Shown one piece after another: positions 16,072-25,719 of a DNA stretch of 64,000 bases. The stretch's first letter is position 1. Each line of letters begins with the position of its first letter. Position numbers and translations under genes: made by a program. The stretch is taken from the NCBI RefSeq assembly GCF_016907385.1, contig NZ_JAFBBU010000001.1:682001-746000 (forward strand). The letters are read 5' to 3'. Source of the stretch: Subtercola frigoramans (GTDB lineage: Bacteria; Actinomycetota; Actinomycetes; Actinomycetales; Microbacteriaceae). The notes under the pieces are model-generated. The model was not told where the DNA came from. It was given only the letters and a program-made list of their open reading frames with translations, and made no database searches.

Positions 16072-17427
16072 ATGAGACTCACCCGTGACAAACGAGTGAT
16101 CATCCCTCTGGCAGGCTTGGCCGTTCTGGGTCTTGCGCTGACAGGCTGTACCGGTGACGCGCCGGCTTCGTCTGGCGGCACTGCCGCAGCAGGTTGCGAA
16201 GACTACGCAAGCTACGGCACCTTCACCGGTTCACCCACGGTGAGCATCTACTCGACGATCGTCGACGTCGAGGCAGATCAGCTGAACCAGTCCTGGGCCG
16301 ATTTCGAGAAGTGCACCGGCATCACCATCAAGTACGAGGGCAGCCAGGAGTTCGAGACCCAGATCAACGTTCGCGCGCAGGGTGGCAACCCGCCCGACCT
16401 CGCGATCTTCCCGCAGCCGGGCCTGCTCGCCTCCATGGTGGCCGGGGGCTACCTCAAGGCCGCGCCCCAGTCCGTCTCTGACAACGTCGACAAGAACTGG
16501 TCCGCTGACTGGAAGAAGTACGGCACCGTTGGCGGCACCTTCTACGGCGCACCGCTGATGGCCAGCGTCAAGGGCTACATCTGGTACTCGCCGACGTTCT
16601 TCTCGAGCAATGGTTACACCATCCCGAAGACCCTCGACGAGCTGAACACCCTCACTGCGAAGATCGCGGCCGACGGCAAAGCCAAGCCGTGGTGCGCAGG
16701 TTTCGCATCGGGTGAAGCCAGCGGATGGCCGGGCACCGACTGGATCGAAGACGTCGTGCTTCGCCAGGCAGGCCCCGACGTCTACGACAAGTGGGTCACC
16801 AACGACGTCAAGTTCACCGACCCGCAGATCACGAAGGCATTCGACTACGTCGGCAACTTCCTGAAGAACCCGGCCTATGTGAACGCCGGCTTCGGCGACG
16901 TGACCAGCGTCAACTCGACGACCTTCCAGGACGCCGGTCTGCCGATCCTCCAGAGCCAGTGCGCAATGATGCACCAGGCTTCGTTCTACGAGGCACAGTG
17001 GCCCAAGGGTACGAAGGTCGCTGAAGACGGAGACGTCTACGGCTTCCTCATGCCTCCTGCTGCAGCAGGTGGAGCACAGGCTGTCACCGGTGGTGGCGAG
17101 CTCGTCGGCGCATTCAAGACGAGTGACCAGATCACCGCGGTGCAGACCTACCTCTCGAGCGCGCTGTGGGCAAACAACCGCGTCAAGCTCGGTGGTGTCA
17201 TCAGCGCAAACAAGGGTCTCGACCCGGCCAACGCCCAGTCGCCGCTGGCTGTGCAGAGCATCAAGATCCTCCAGGACCCGAACACCACGTTCCGGTTCGA
17301 CGCGTCTGACCTGATGCCCGCTGCCGTCGGCTCGAACTCCTTCTGGAAGGGCATTGTCAACTGGATCAACGGTGACAGCACCCAGACGGTGACCGACTTC
17401 ATCCAGTCGACCTGGCCGACGAAGTAG
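16072..17427 (+). CDS. Alpha-glucoside-type ABC transporter solute-binding lipoprotein
   Basis: Extracellular sugar-binding lipoprotein of 451 residues. A signal peptide ends in the lipobox LTGC (Cys about residue 24), so the mature protein is lipid-anchored. The fold is the type seen in AglE-like CUT1 binding proteins (KYEGSQEFETQINVRAQGGNPPD and a C-terminal FWKGIVNWINGDS region). I chose the ATG at 16072, preceded by GAGGAGGAAA; the open frame 41 codons upstream covers the operator and promoter. It heads an operon with two permeases and lies behind a LacI-type operator. Confidence 0.92.
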   Translation: MRLTRDKRVIIPLAGLAVLGLALTGCTGDAPASSGGTAAAGCEDYASYGTFTGSPTVSIYSTIVDVEADQLNQSWADFEKCTGITIKYEGSQEFETQINVRAQGGNPPDLAIFPQPGLLASMVAGGYLKAAPQSVSDNVDKNWSADWKKYGTVGGTFYGAPLMASVKGYIWYSPTFFSSNGYTIPKTLDELNTLTAKIAADGKAKPWCAGFASGEASGWPGTDWIEDVVLRQAGPDVYDKWVTNDVKFTDPQITKAFDYVGNFLKNPAYVNAGFGDVTSVNSTTFQDAGLPILQSQCAMMHQASFYEAQWPKGTKVAEDGDVYGFLMPPAAAGGAQAVTGGGELVGAFKTSDQITAVQTYLSSALWANNRVKLGGVISANKGLDPANAQSPLAVQSIKILQDPNTTFRFDASDLMPAAVGSNSFWKGIVNWINGDSTQTVTDFIQSTWPTK

Positions 17428-17448
17428 CACCTCACTAACCAGTGCACA

Positions 17449-17494
17449 CGAGATTGCTGCGCGGTACCCGAAGTGGTGCCGCGCAGCAATCTCG
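17449..17494 (+). other. Intercistronic hairpin between binding protein and permease genes
   Basis: A 16-bp perfect stem CGAGATTGCTGCGCGG / CCGCGCAGCAATCTCG with a 14-nt loop, lacking a T-run. Such hairpins after solute-binding protein genes (as between malE and malF) protect the upstream message and lower permease expression. Partial termination is the alternative. Confidence 0.8.
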
Positions 17495-17528
17495 CTTTGG
17501 TCCAACGACGTATCTAAAGGGGTGAGCC

Positions 17529-18500
17529 ATGACAACCGCCGACCTAATCAACAAAATCGTTCAAGTAGTAGTGGCACTTGCGGCCTTCGCCGCGGTGATC
17601 GGTCTACTGCTGTTTCTCATCGACCGGGCACCGAAGAAGCGAAAAGATGTCGTTCAACTCATCGGTTTCGTGACTCCGGCGTTCCTCTTTCTCATCATCG
17701 GTCTCGTGTATCCGGCCATCAGAACGGCGATCGCCTCGCTGTTCGACGGCAGGGGCAACTTCATCGGCGGAGAGAACTTCGTGTGGGTCTTCACCCAGCC
17801 CGACTCGCTCGTGAGTCTTCGCAACACGATCATCTGGGTCATCCTGACCCCACTGGCTGCGACCGCGATCGGCCTGGCCTACGCGGTCTTCATCGACAAG
17901 TCCCGCGGTGAGCGCTACTTCAAAGCGCTCGTCTTCATGCCGATGGCGATCTCGTTCGTCGGTGCGAGCATCATCTGGAAATTCGTGTACGAGTACCGGC
18001 CCACCGGTGTGAACCAGATCGGACTCCTGAACCAGATCGTGGTGTGGCTGGGCGGTGAACCTGTGCAGTGGTTGCAGTCCGTTCCGGCGAACACCCTGCT
18101 CCTGATCGTCGTCATGGTCTGGATCCAGACCGGGTTCGCCATGGTGGTGCTCTCTGCTGCGATCAAGGGTGTTCCGACGGAGATCATCGAAGCGGCCCAG
18201 CTGGATGGCACCAACGCGTGGCAGCGTTTCACGAATGTCACCATCCCGGGCATCCAGAGCTCGCTCGTCGTGGTCGTGACGACCATCTCGATCGCCACAC
18301 TGAAGGTCTTCGACATCGTGCGAACGATGACGGCCGGCAACTTCGACACCAGCGTGCTCGCGAACGAGATGTACACCCAGGCCTTCCGTGCTGGTGAACC
18401 GGGGAGGGGCTCAGCACTGGCGCTGATCCTTTTCGTGCTGGTTCTGCCGATCGTCATTTACAACGTGAGAGTCTTGCGCAAGCAGAGGGAGATCCGATGA
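17529..18500 (+). CDS. Sugar ABC transporter permease (AglF-like, CUT1)
   Basis: Inner-membrane permease of 323 residues with an extra N-terminal TM segment (about 10-35) before the usual six. The cytoplasmic EAA loop is EIIEAAQLDGTNAWQRF, which docks the ATPase. The nearest type is the MalF/AglF group of alpha-glucoside importers. It begins with ATG after GGGGTGAG and overlaps the next permease by 4 bp (ATGA). No ATPase gene accompanies the operon, so a shared MsiK-type ATPase encoded elsewhere is expected. Confidence 0.92.
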   Translation: MTTADLINKIVQVVVALAAFAAVIGLLLFLIDRAPKKRKDVVQLIGFVTPAFLFLIIGLVYPAIRTAIASLFDGRGNFIGGENFVWVFTQPDSLVSLRNTIIWVILTPLAATAIGLAYAVFIDKSRGERYFKALVFMPMAISFVGASIIWKFVYEYRPTGVNQIGLLNQIVVWLGGEPVQWLQSVPANTLLLIVVMVWIQTGFAMVVLSAAIKGVPTEIIEAAQLDGTNAWQRFTNVTIPGIQSSLVVVVTTISIATLKVFDIVRTMTAGNFDTSVLANEMYTQAFRAGEPGRGSALALILFVLVLPIVIYNVRVLRKQREIR

Positions 18501-19474
18501 GCGTCGCACCAGTCGAGCTTCCAATCCCGGGTGGAGCCACCCGGTCGCTCGAAGAAGAGTATGTCGCCGCCACCACGAAGACGGCCAGAGTCAAGAAGAA
18601 CCTCACCTCGCGCTGGGCAACCGTTGCAGCCCTGGTGATCGCCGTCGTCTGGACCATTCCGACCTTCGGCCTGCTGCTGTCGTCGTTCCGGCCCGAGGTG
18701 CTCATCAAGACCACGGGCTGGTGGACGATCTTCACCAACCCGGGTCTCACCCTCGACAACTACAAAGAGGTGCTGTTCGCCTCGTCGTCGAGCGCGCCGC
18801 AACTGGGCCAGTACTTCGTCAACTCGATCGCCATCAGCATTCCGGCGACCATCTTCCCGTTGATCCTGGCCTCGATGGCTGCCTACGCGTTCTCGTGGAT
18901 GAAGTGGAAGGGGCGTGACGTCGTGTTCATTCTCGTCTTCGCGCTCCAGATCGTGCCCTTGCAGATGGCGCTGATCCCCCTTCTGCAACTCTTCTCGAAG
19001 GGTATCCAGATCGGAAGCGCAACCATCATCCCGCCGATCCCGACCGGAACGTATGCGCAGTTGTGGATCGCCCACACGGCGTTCGCTCTGCCGCTGGCGA
19101 TCTTCCTGCTGTACAACTTCATCTCGCAGGTTCCCGGCGAAGTGATCGAGGCAGCCCGAGTCGATGGGGCGTCGCACGGCCAGATCTTCCTGCGGATCAT
19201 CATTCCGTTGGCGATGCCGGCACTCGCCTCGTTCGCCATCTTCCAGTTCCTCTGGGTGTGGAATGACCTGCTCGTCGCGTTGGTGTTCTCGGGTGGTTCG
19301 CCAGAAGTGGCGCCGCTGACCCAGCGGCTGGCAGAACTCACCGGTAGCCGGGGCAGCGAATGGCAGCGCCTCACGGCCGCCGCCTTCGTCTCGCTGGTCG
19401 TGCCGTTGATCGTGTTCTTCAGCCTTCAGCGCTACTTCGTGCGTGGCCTGCTGGCCGGCTCGACGAAGGGCTGA
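18497..19474 (+). CDS. Sugar ABC transporter permease (AglG/MalG-like, CUT1)
   Basis: Second permease of the importer, 325 residues. Six TM helices follow a roughly 40-residue cytoplasmic N-terminus. The EAA motif reads EVIEAARVDGASHGQIFLRI. The C-terminus FFSLQRYFVRGLLAGSTKG is the classic MalG-type ending. The start overlaps the upstream permease stop, and the operon ends here; the next gene starts 31 bp on with its own ATG. Confidence 0.93.
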   Translation: MSVAPVELPIPGGATRSLEEEYVAATTKTARVKKNLTSRWATVAALVIAVVWTIPTFGLLLSSFRPEVLIKTTGWWTIFTNPGLTLDNYKEVLFASSSSAPQLGQYFVNSIAISIPATIFPLILASMAAYAFSWMKWKGRDVVFILVFALQIVPLQMALIPLLQLFSKGIQIGSATIIPPIPTGTYAQLWIAHTAFALPLAIFLLYNFISQVPGEVIEAARVDGASHGQIFLRIIIPLAMPALASFAIFQFLWVWNDLLVALVFSGGSPEVAPLTQRLAELTGSRGSEWQRLTAAAFVSLVVPLIVFFSLQRYFVRGLLAGSTKG

Positions 19475-19504
19475 TGGGGCCGCGGAGCAGCGTAGCCTGA
19501 ACCC

Positions 19505-21412
19505 ATGAGTTCAGTGGGTCGCGGTGGTCGTGGTGGTGCCGGTGGTTTGATGGGCGGCGGTGACGTCCAGGCACAGAAGGCACGGAATGCCGATGCTCCG
19601 AAGGTCGACAACCTCTTCGGGCGCATCACCCAGCTGTTCGCTCCGTACCGGCCGCAGATCGCCCTCACGGTCGTTCTGGTTCTGGTGGCGGCGGCACTGT
19701 CTGTAGTGCCGCCGCTGCTCACCCAGAGGGCGTTCGATGACGGGCTGTTTCCCGTTGCGGGCGGCGGGCCGAACGTGCCGGTGCTGACCGGCATCATCGC
19801 CTTGATGATCGTGATCTATGTCGTCTCGACCCTGCTCGGAGTCTGGCAGACCTACCTCACGGCGACGGTCGGCAACAAGGTCATGGGCGCGATGCGCGTC
19901 AGTCTGTTCACGCACCTGCAGGCGATGGAACTCAGCTTCTTCACGAAGACGAAGACGGGCGTCATCCAGTCGCGGCTGCAGAACGATGTCGGCGGCGTGG
20001 CAGCGGTTCTCACCAACACCATCTCGAGCGTGCTCGGCAACACGGTCACGGTGATCGCCGCCTTCGTCGCCATGTTGCTGCTGAACTGGCAGCTCACCGT
20101 CGTTGCGATCATCCTCATGCCCATCCTGGTGATCGCCCAGCGCAAGGTGGGCCAGGTTCGCGCCCGGATCGCCACCAAGACGCAGGAATCGCTGTCTGAC
20201 ATGACGGCCATCACCCAGGAGACACTGAGCGTTTCGGGCATCCTGTTGTCGAAGAGTTTCAATCGTCAGAACAGCGAGATCGCCCGGTATTCGAAGGAGA
20301 ACGACAACCAGGTGAGGCTCCAGGTGAGCCAGCAGATGAGCGGCCAGTGGTTCTTCGCCATGGTGAGCATCTTCCTTTCGAGCATTCCTGCGATCGTCTA
20401 CCTCGTCGCCGGCCTTCTGTTGAACAACGGCGCTGCCGACATCACCGCAGGCACAATCGTTGCGTTCACCACCGTCCAGGCTCGGTTGCTGTTCCCGCTC
20501 CTGGGGTTGCTGCGAGTCGCGCTCGATCTGCAGACCTCCGGCGCACTCTTCGCCCGGATCTTCGAATACATGGATCTGGTGCCCTCGATCGTCGACGGCC
20601 CGGATGCTCGTGACGTGCCCCGGCCGGCGGCTGATTCTCTCGGCGCTGCTTCGCTGCACCAGGAGCCGCTGGGCAGGGTGGCGTTCGAGGATGTCTCCTT
20701 CCGTTACGCCGATGCCTCGCCGACCTCGAGGCCCACACTGGGAGGAATCACCTTCGACATCGAACCGGGCCAGTTCGCGGCGTTCGTGGGGCCGTCAGGG
20801 GCAGGAAAGACGACCATCTCCTCGCTCATCCCACGGTTCTATGAAGCCACGGGTGGTCGGGTGCTGTTCGCCGGAGTGGACGTCCGCGAGCTCCGCCAGG
20901 AATCGCTCGTGTCGCACCTGGGGATCGTGAGCCAGGAGACCTATCTCTTCCACGCGACCGTGGCCGAGAACCTCCGCTACGCGAAGCCCGACGCGACACA
21001 GGCCGAACTCGAGGAAGCGGCGACGCTGGCGAACATCCACGATCGCATCATGAGCTTCGACGACGGCTACGACACGATGGTGGGGGAGCGGGGGTATCGT
21101 CTCTCGGGCGGTGAGAAGCAGCGCATCGCGATCGCGAGGGTTCTGCTCAAAGACCCCGCCGTGTTGATTCTCGACGAGGCGACGAGCGCACTCGACTCGA
21201 TCTCCGAGCGCATCGTGCAGTCGGCGCTCGACACGGCAGCGCGGGGGCGCACCACCATCGCCATCGCACATCGTCTCTCGACGGTCGTGGCGGCCGACGT
21301 GATCTTCGTCATCGAAGATGGGCTGATCGTCGAGAAGGGCACGCATGCAGACCTGCTCGAGCGCGGGGGTGCGTATTCGGCCCTGTACGCGGAGCAGGTC
21401 TCGGTACGGTGA
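19505..21412 (+). CDS. ABC exporter, fused membrane and ATPase domains
   Basis: Half-transporter of 635 residues that would act as a dimer for lipid, drug or peptide export. After a Gly-rich N-terminus and an SMDV-like region come six TM helices (about 50-345). The ATPase domain (about 390-630) has Walker A GPSGAGKTT, signature LSGGEKQR, Walker B VLILDEATSALD and H-loop AIAHRLS. The substrate is not predictable. It follows the sugar importer by 31 bp and may be partly co-transcribed with it, but its different class argues for a separate function. Confidence 0.92.
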   Translation: MSSVGRGGRGGAGGLMGGGDVQAQKARNADAPKVDNLFGRITQLFAPYRPQIALTVVLVLVAAALSVVPPLLTQRAFDDGLFPVAGGGPNVPVLTGIIALMIVIYVVSTLLGVWQTYLTATVGNKVMGAMRVSLFTHLQAMELSFFTKTKTGVIQSRLQNDVGGVAAVLTNTISSVLGNTVTVIAAFVAMLLLNWQLTVVAIILMPILVIAQRKVGQVRARIATKTQESLSDMTAITQETLSVSGILLSKSFNRQNSEIARYSKENDNQVRLQVSQQMSGQWFFAMVSIFLSSIPAIVYLVAGLLLNNGAADITAGTIVAFTTVQARLLFPLLGLLRVALDLQTSGALFARIFEYMDLVPSIVDGPDARDVPRPAADSLGAASLHQEPLGRVAFEDVSFRYADASPTSRPTLGGITFDIEPGQFAAFVGPSGAGKTTISSLIPRFYEATGGRVLFAGVDVRELRQESLVSHLGIVSQETYLFHATVAENLRYAKPDATQAELEEAATLANIHDRIMSFDDGYDTMVGERGYRLSGGEKQRIAIARVLLKDPAVLILDEATSALDSISERIVQSALDTAARGRTTIAIAHRLSTVVAADVIFVIEDGLIVEKGTHADLLERGGAYSALYAEQVSVR

Positions 21413-21490
21413 CCCGTGCGTTCAGCGCTCGCAGTGCACGGGAACCCGGGTGACAGGTAACACGGAAATCTGCGCTGGTACGTTTAAGAG

Positions 21491-22855
21491 GTGAAATACG
21501 CTGAAAACGTGCTCGACCTGATCGGCAACACTCCTCTGGTGAAACTCAACCGGGTGACCGACGGCATCGCCGCCACGGTACTCGCGAAGATCGAGTATCT
21601 GAACCCCGGCGGTTCGGCCAAGGACCGCATCGCGATCCGCATCATCGATGCCGCAGAGCGTGATGGATTGTTGAAGCCAGGCGGCACCATCGTCGAGCCG
21701 ACCTCGGGTAACACTGGAGTGGGCCTGGCGCTCGTGGCCCAGCAACGCGGCTACCGCTGCGTCTTTGTGCTGCCCGACAAGGTCGGCGAAGACAAGCGCA
21801 ACGTGCTGACGGCGTACGGCGCCGAGATCGTTGTCACTCCGACGGCAGTTCCCCCCGATCATCCGGATTCGTACTACTCGGTCTCTGACCGCCTTGCTGC
21901 CGAGATCGAGGGCGCATTCAAGCCGAACCAGTACGCCAACCCCAATGGCCCGCTGAGCCACTATGAGTCGACCGGGCCAGAGATCTGGCGCGACACCGAC
22001 GGGCTCGTGACGCACTTCGTGGCTGGGGTTGGCACCGGCGGCACGATCAGTGGTACCGGCCGGTACCTCAAAGAGATCTCGGATGCCCGGGTGCAGGTGA
22101 TCGGGGCCGACCCCGAAGGTTCGGTGTACTCCGGCGGCACGGGGCGCCCCTACCTCGTCGAAGGCGTCGGAGAGGACTTCTGGCCAGCGGCCTACGACCC
22201 GAGCGTCGTCGATGTCGTGATCGCGTCGAACGATGCGGAGTCTTTCGAGATGACCAGGCGGCTGGCGCTCGAAGAGGGCCTGCTCGTCGGGGGCTCGAGC
22301 GGACTCGCCGTCTCGGTGGCGCTCAAAGTCGCGAAAGACCTCCCTGCTGACGCTGTCGTAGTTGTTCTGCTCCCCGACGGCGGTCGCGGGTACCTCGGCA
22401 AGATCTTCAACGAGAAGTGGATGAGGTCGTACGGCTTCAGCGACGAGTCGACCGAGAGCACGGTGCGCGAACTCATCAGCCTGAAGAGTGGGGCCCTGCC
22501 CGACCTCGTTCACGCGCACCCGACCGATACCGTGCACGATGCGATCGGCATCATGACGAAGTACGGCGTTTCACAGCTGCCCGTGCTGAGCGCGGAACCA
22601 CCCGTCGTGATCGGCGAGGTCGTTGGTTCGCTCAACGAGCAGGCGCTGCTCGAGCAGGTCTTCAGTGGGGCTGCGAGCATGACAGACAAGGTCGGCGGGT
22701 TCGCCAGCGACGCGCTCCCGCTGATCGGAATCAACGAGTCGGTGGGTGCGGCCAGGCAGGCGTTCCGCTCGTCGCAGGCGCTTCTGGTCGTCGACGACGG
22801 CAAGCCTGTCTCCGTGATCACCCGGCAGGACCTGCTGAGCTTCCTGAGCGAATAG
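21491..22855 (+). CDS. cbs: Cystathionine beta-synthase
   Basis: PLP enzyme that condenses serine (or acetylserine) with homocysteine to cystathionine. The 454 residues comprise the fold II catalytic domain (about 1-320) with the Schiff-base Lys in NPGGSAKDR and the SGNTG and GTGGTISGTG phosphate loops, then a pair of regulatory CBS domains (about 335-454). The start is a GTG at 21491. The gene lies 50 bp ahead of a cystathionine gamma-lyase/synthase, forming a reverse transsulfuration operon. Confidence 0.93.
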   Translation: MKYAENVLDLIGNTPLVKLNRVTDGIAATVLAKIEYLNPGGSAKDRIAIRIIDAAERDGLLKPGGTIVEPTSGNTGVGLALVAQQRGYRCVFVLPDKVGEDKRNVLTAYGAEIVVTPTAVPPDHPDSYYSVSDRLAAEIEGAFKPNQYANPNGPLSHYESTGPEIWRDTDGLVTHFVAGVGTGGTISGTGRYLKEISDARVQVIGADPEGSVYSGGTGRPYLVEGVGEDFWPAAYDPSVVDVVIASNDAESFEMTRRLALEEGLLVGGSSGLAVSVALKVAKDLPADAVVVVLLPDGGRGYLGKIFNEKWMRSYGFSDESTESTVRELISLKSGALPDLVHAHPTDTVHDAIGIMTKYGVSQLPVLSAEPPVVIGEVVGSLNEQALLEQVFSGAASMTDKVGGFASDALPLIGINESVGAARQAFRSSQALLVVDDGKPVSVITRQDLLSFLSE

Positions 22856-22905
22856 CCGCTCCACACACCTACGAACCGCGCCGCACCGGCGCTTGAGGAC
22901 ACACC

Positions 22906-24060
22906 ATGCCGAACAAGCAGCACTTCGAGACACTCGCCATCCACGCCGGCCAGGAATTCGACCCCACCACGGGCGCCATCATTCCGCCGATCTACCAGAC
23001 GTCGACCTTCGTGCAGAACGGGATCGGAAATTTTCGCGGCGGCTACGAATACGCACGCGGTGGTAACCCCACCCGTACCTCCCTCGAAACTTTAGTGGCC
23101 GCACTCGAAGGAGGAGCCCACGGGTTCTCCTTCGCCTCGGGGCTCGCCGCCGAAGACGCGCTCTTGCGCGCAATCCTGGAGCCCGGTGACCATGTGGTGC
23201 TCGGCAATGATGTCTACGGTGGCACTCATCGCCTCATCAACAAGATCCACAGCAGGTCGGGTATTGAAAACGACACCGTCGAGATGATGGATCTCAATGC
23301 CGTGCAGAAGGCCGTGGTCAAAGGCAAGACGAAGGTGCTCTGGCTCGAGACCCCGAGCAACCCGTTGATGAAGATCAGCGACGTCGGCGAGCTGGCCGAG
23401 ATCGGCCACGCTGCCGGAGCGATCGTGGTGGTCGACAACACGTTCGCCTCTCCCTACCTCCAGAAGCCGCTGGCGCTCGGAGCCGATGTGGTGGTGCACT
23501 CGACGACGAAGTACCTCGGCGGCCACTCCGACGTTCTCGGGGGAGCCCTCGTCATGAACGATGCCGAGCTTGCCGACAAGGTCGGCTTCCAGCAGTTCGC
23601 GGCGGGCGCTGTCTCAGGCCCGATGGATGCCTGGCTCACGGTTCGCGGAATCAAGACCCTGGCCGTTCGCATGGACAGGCACAGCGCCAATGCCCAGGCC
23701 ATCGCCGAACACCTGGTCGGTCATCCGGCAATCGAGCGCATCTACTACCCGGGCCTGGAGTCGCACCCCGGGCACGAGCTCGCGAAGAAGCAGATGTCGG
23801 GTTTCGGCGGCATGATCTCCCTGGGAATCCGCGCGGGTGCCAAGGCCGCACGCAAGTTCGCCGAGTCGACGAAGGTCTTCCAGCTCGCCGAGTCGCTCGG
23901 CGGTGTCGAATCGCTCATGGGGTACCCCAGTGAGATGACGCACGCCTCGGTGCGCGGCACGGCCCTCGAAGTGCCTGACAACATCATTCGCCTGTCGGTA
24001 GGTATCGAGAACGTCGATGACCTGATCGACGACCTCGACCGTGCGCTGCCGAAGCGGTAG
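22906..24060 (+). CDS. metB: Cystathionine gamma-synthase/gamma-lyase
   Basis: Cys/Met-metabolism PLP enzyme of 384 residues. The PLP Lys is in STTKYLGGHSD (about residues 198-208). The family YARGGNPTR segment and the C-terminal SVGIENVDDLIDDLDRAL are present. Synthase and lyase activities are hard to separate by sequence; pairing with cystathionine beta-synthase favours lyase activity giving cysteine from cystathionine. The gene name is the customary one for this actinobacterial locus, not proof of reaction. A strong hairpin ends the unit. Confidence 0.9.
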   Translation: MPNKQHFETLAIHAGQEFDPTTGAIIPPIYQTSTFVQNGIGNFRGGYEYARGGNPTRTSLETLVAALEGGAHGFSFASGLAAEDALLRAILEPGDHVVLGNDVYGGTHRLINKIHSRSGIENDTVEMMDLNAVQKAVVKGKTKVLWLETPSNPLMKISDVGELAEIGHAAGAIVVVDNTFASPYLQKPLALGADVVVHSTTKYLGGHSDVLGGALVMNDAELADKVGFQQFAAGAVSGPMDAWLTVRGIKTLAVRMDRHSANAQAIAEHLVGHPAIERIYYPGLESHPGHELAKKQMSGFGGMISLGIRAGAKAARKFAESTKVFQLAESLGGVESLMGYPSEMTHASVRGTALEVPDNIIRLSVGIENVDDLIDDLDRALPKR

Positions 24061-24080
24061 CCCGAGCTACGCACGCTGCA

Positions 24081-24126
24081 CGACGAAGCCCCGCCGGTCA
24101 ACTGGATGACCGGCGGGGCTTCGTCG
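24081..24126. terminator. Bidirectional terminator-like hairpin after metB
   Basis: Perfect 20-bp arms (CGACGAAGCCCCGCCGGTCA and its complement) enclose a 6-nt loop. It lies between the convergent metB and SHOCT-protein genes. No T-run follows on either side, so termination would rely on stem strength. Confidence 0.8.
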
Positions 24127-24194
24127 CTGACTCCGACTGCCTCGTCGTGCCCGAGAACCGGCCGCGACGTGAATCGGTGTGTGAGCTGTTTGTT

Positions 24195-24587
24195 CTACTT
24201 GCCTGAAAGGGCGTGTGCCTTGATCGCGTCGTATTCGACCGAGGTGATCGTGCCGGCGTCGAGGAGTGCCTTCGCCTTGGCGATCTCGTCAGACGGGCTC
24301 GAGCCTGCAACCGTGCGGATGTACTGGTCGGTGGCCGACTGGGCTTCTTTGACCTGCTTGACCTGGCGCTCTGCCATGCCGCCGCCACGGGCGATCAGGT
24401 AGACCAGCGCCGTGAGGAACGGCACGAAGATCAGGAAGAGGATCCAGATCGCCTTGAAGACACCGTTCAGTTTGTGGTCGCGGAACAGGTCACCGATGAT
24501 CGCAAAGAGAGCGAAGAGATACGCGATGAACGCGAAGCTCCAGAAGAAGATGCCGATGACGTTCCAGATGTTGTTCCAAAAATCCAT
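24195..24587 (-). CDS. Small membrane protein with SHOCT domain
   Basis: A 130-residue protein with two TM helices (about 8-35 and 42-65; the second ends in YLIARGGGM, the pattern of the phospholipase D-nuclease N-terminal membrane module). A C-terminal SHOCT domain (about 98-128) contains DEIAKAKALLDAGTIT..EYDAIKA. SHOCT segments are short oligomerisation modules common in actinobacterial membrane proteins. The cellular role is unknown. It is convergent with metB and shares its direction with the DMT exporter upstream. Confidence 0.85.
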   Translation of the reverse strand: MDFWNNIWNVIGIFFWSFAFIAYLFALFAIIGDLFRDHKLNGVFKAIWILFLIFVPFLTALVYLIARGGGMAERQVKQVKEAQSATDQYIRTVAGSSPSDEIAKAKALLDAGTITSVEYDAIKAHALSGK

Positions 24588-24704
24588 GATGAGTGTTCCC
24601 CTCGAGGTGCGCGCTGGGCGCGCAGTTCAAACTGTGTGCGATCTGCCGGGAATTCGGCAATTTCTTTCTTACCGTAGCGGGTCTGAGCCTGTGCGTGCAG
24701 CCCC

Positions 24705-25583
24705 TTAACCGAGGGCGAGCATCCCGGCCGCTGACAAGGCGAGCACCAAGCCGACGATCTGTACAGGAGCGATCCTCTCGCGCAACACGATCGCAGCGAG
24801 AACGATGGTTCCAGCGGGGTACATCGCCGTGAGCACCGACATGGTGACGAGGTCGCCGAGGTGTATGCCGGTGAGCAGAAGAATGTTGCCCAGGGCGTCG
24901 ACGATGCCGCACCCGGCAGCGAGCGACACTCCGAGCCTGGCAGCAGATCCGGCCCGTGTTCCGGCGTCGACTCCGGCTCTCCTCCTGCCGGTGGTGAGAG
25001 AGATCACCACGACGGCGCCGAACAGCAAGGTCGCATTCACCGCACGGTTGAAGAGCAACGGTACGATTCCGGAGTCTTCTGGAGTCTGGTTGATCAGAAT
25101 CAGAAAGACCCCGATCATCACTCCCGAACCGATGGCCATACCGACACCACGAAGACTCGGTCGCACAGCACCCTTCTCCGGCACGAAGCCGACGAGCACG
25201 ACCGCGACCAGCGCAACGGCCAGGCCGAGGTAGCCGACGATGCCGAACCGCGTGCCTGTCAGCAGGCCGGCGATCATCGGGACGATCGCCGAAACGAGGG
25301 CAGTGAGCGGCGAGAGGATGCTCATCGGCCCGATGGCGAGGCAGGCATAGAGGAGCGAGAGTGCGATCGCGCCGGCGACGCCGGAGAGTGCTCCCCAGAG
25401 CGCTGCCGACCAGCTGAAGGCGCCGCCGACGATCGGGTAGACGGCGAGAAGGATGACGAGCCCGGATGCTGCAGCCAGCGCCGTCACGAGAACCGGGTTG
25501 AGGCGTTTCGAGGCCAGTCCGCCGAGAAAGTCGGCAGAACCATAGACGAAGGCGCCCGTGATTCCGAGAAGCGTGGGGATCAT
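24705..25583 (-). CDS. DMT superfamily (EamA) transporter
   Basis: Membrane protein of 292 residues with about ten TM helices in two EamA repeats. The second repeat ends with a GTIVLAAIVLRERIAPVQIVG segment, typical of EamA exporters of amino acids or metabolites. Start is ATG with a weak upstream purine run. Substrate is unknown. It sits next to a dispersed palindromic repeat and upstream of recQ, which is divergent. Confidence 0.88.
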   Translation of the reverse strand: MIPTLLGITGAFVYGSADFLGGLASKRLNPVLVTALAAASGLVILLAVYPIVGGAFSWSAALWGALSGVAGAIALSLLYACLAIGPMSILSPLTALVSAIVPMIAGLLTGTRFGIVGYLGLAVALVAVVLVGFVPEKGAVRPSLRGVGMAIGSGVMIGVFLILINQTPEDSGIVPLLFNRAVNATLLFGAVVVISLTTGRRRAGVDAGTRAGSAARLGVSLAAGCGIVDALGNILLLTGIHLGDLVTMSVLTAMYPAGTIVLAAIVLRERIAPVQIVGLVLALSAAGMLALG

Positions 25584-25610
25584 GTGACCCGAGCCTAATG
25601 CGCTGAGGTT

Positions 25611-25697
25611 GGTTGAGTAGCCGCGCAGCGGCGTATCGAAACCCCCGCGAATCCGCAGAAGGGGTTGCGACTACTCGGCTTCATCGCCCGATCAACC
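25611..25697. repeat. Dispersed palindromic repeat, copy B (decayed right arm)
   Basis: The left half is intact: GGTTGAGTAG (25611-25620) and CGTATCGAAACC with a CCCGCG linker. The right half is degenerate (GGGGTTGCGACTACTCGGC, then ATCAACC at 25691). It begins 28 bp upstream of the EamA start, in the divergent gap before recQ. See also 7888-7978 and 61890-61980. Confidence 0.8.
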
Positions 25698-25719
25698 AGC
25701 GATCGTGGCCTGTTGATCG

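Noticed and set aside
16231..17535. 434-codon minus-strand frame opposite the sugar-binding protein
   Set aside because: Shadow frame over a lipoprotein gene with signal peptide, lipobox and ribosome site; no independent support.
21413..21490. Possible riboswitch before the CBS gene
   Set aside because: The leader has only 78 bp with no recognisable SAM-riboswitch core or terminator.
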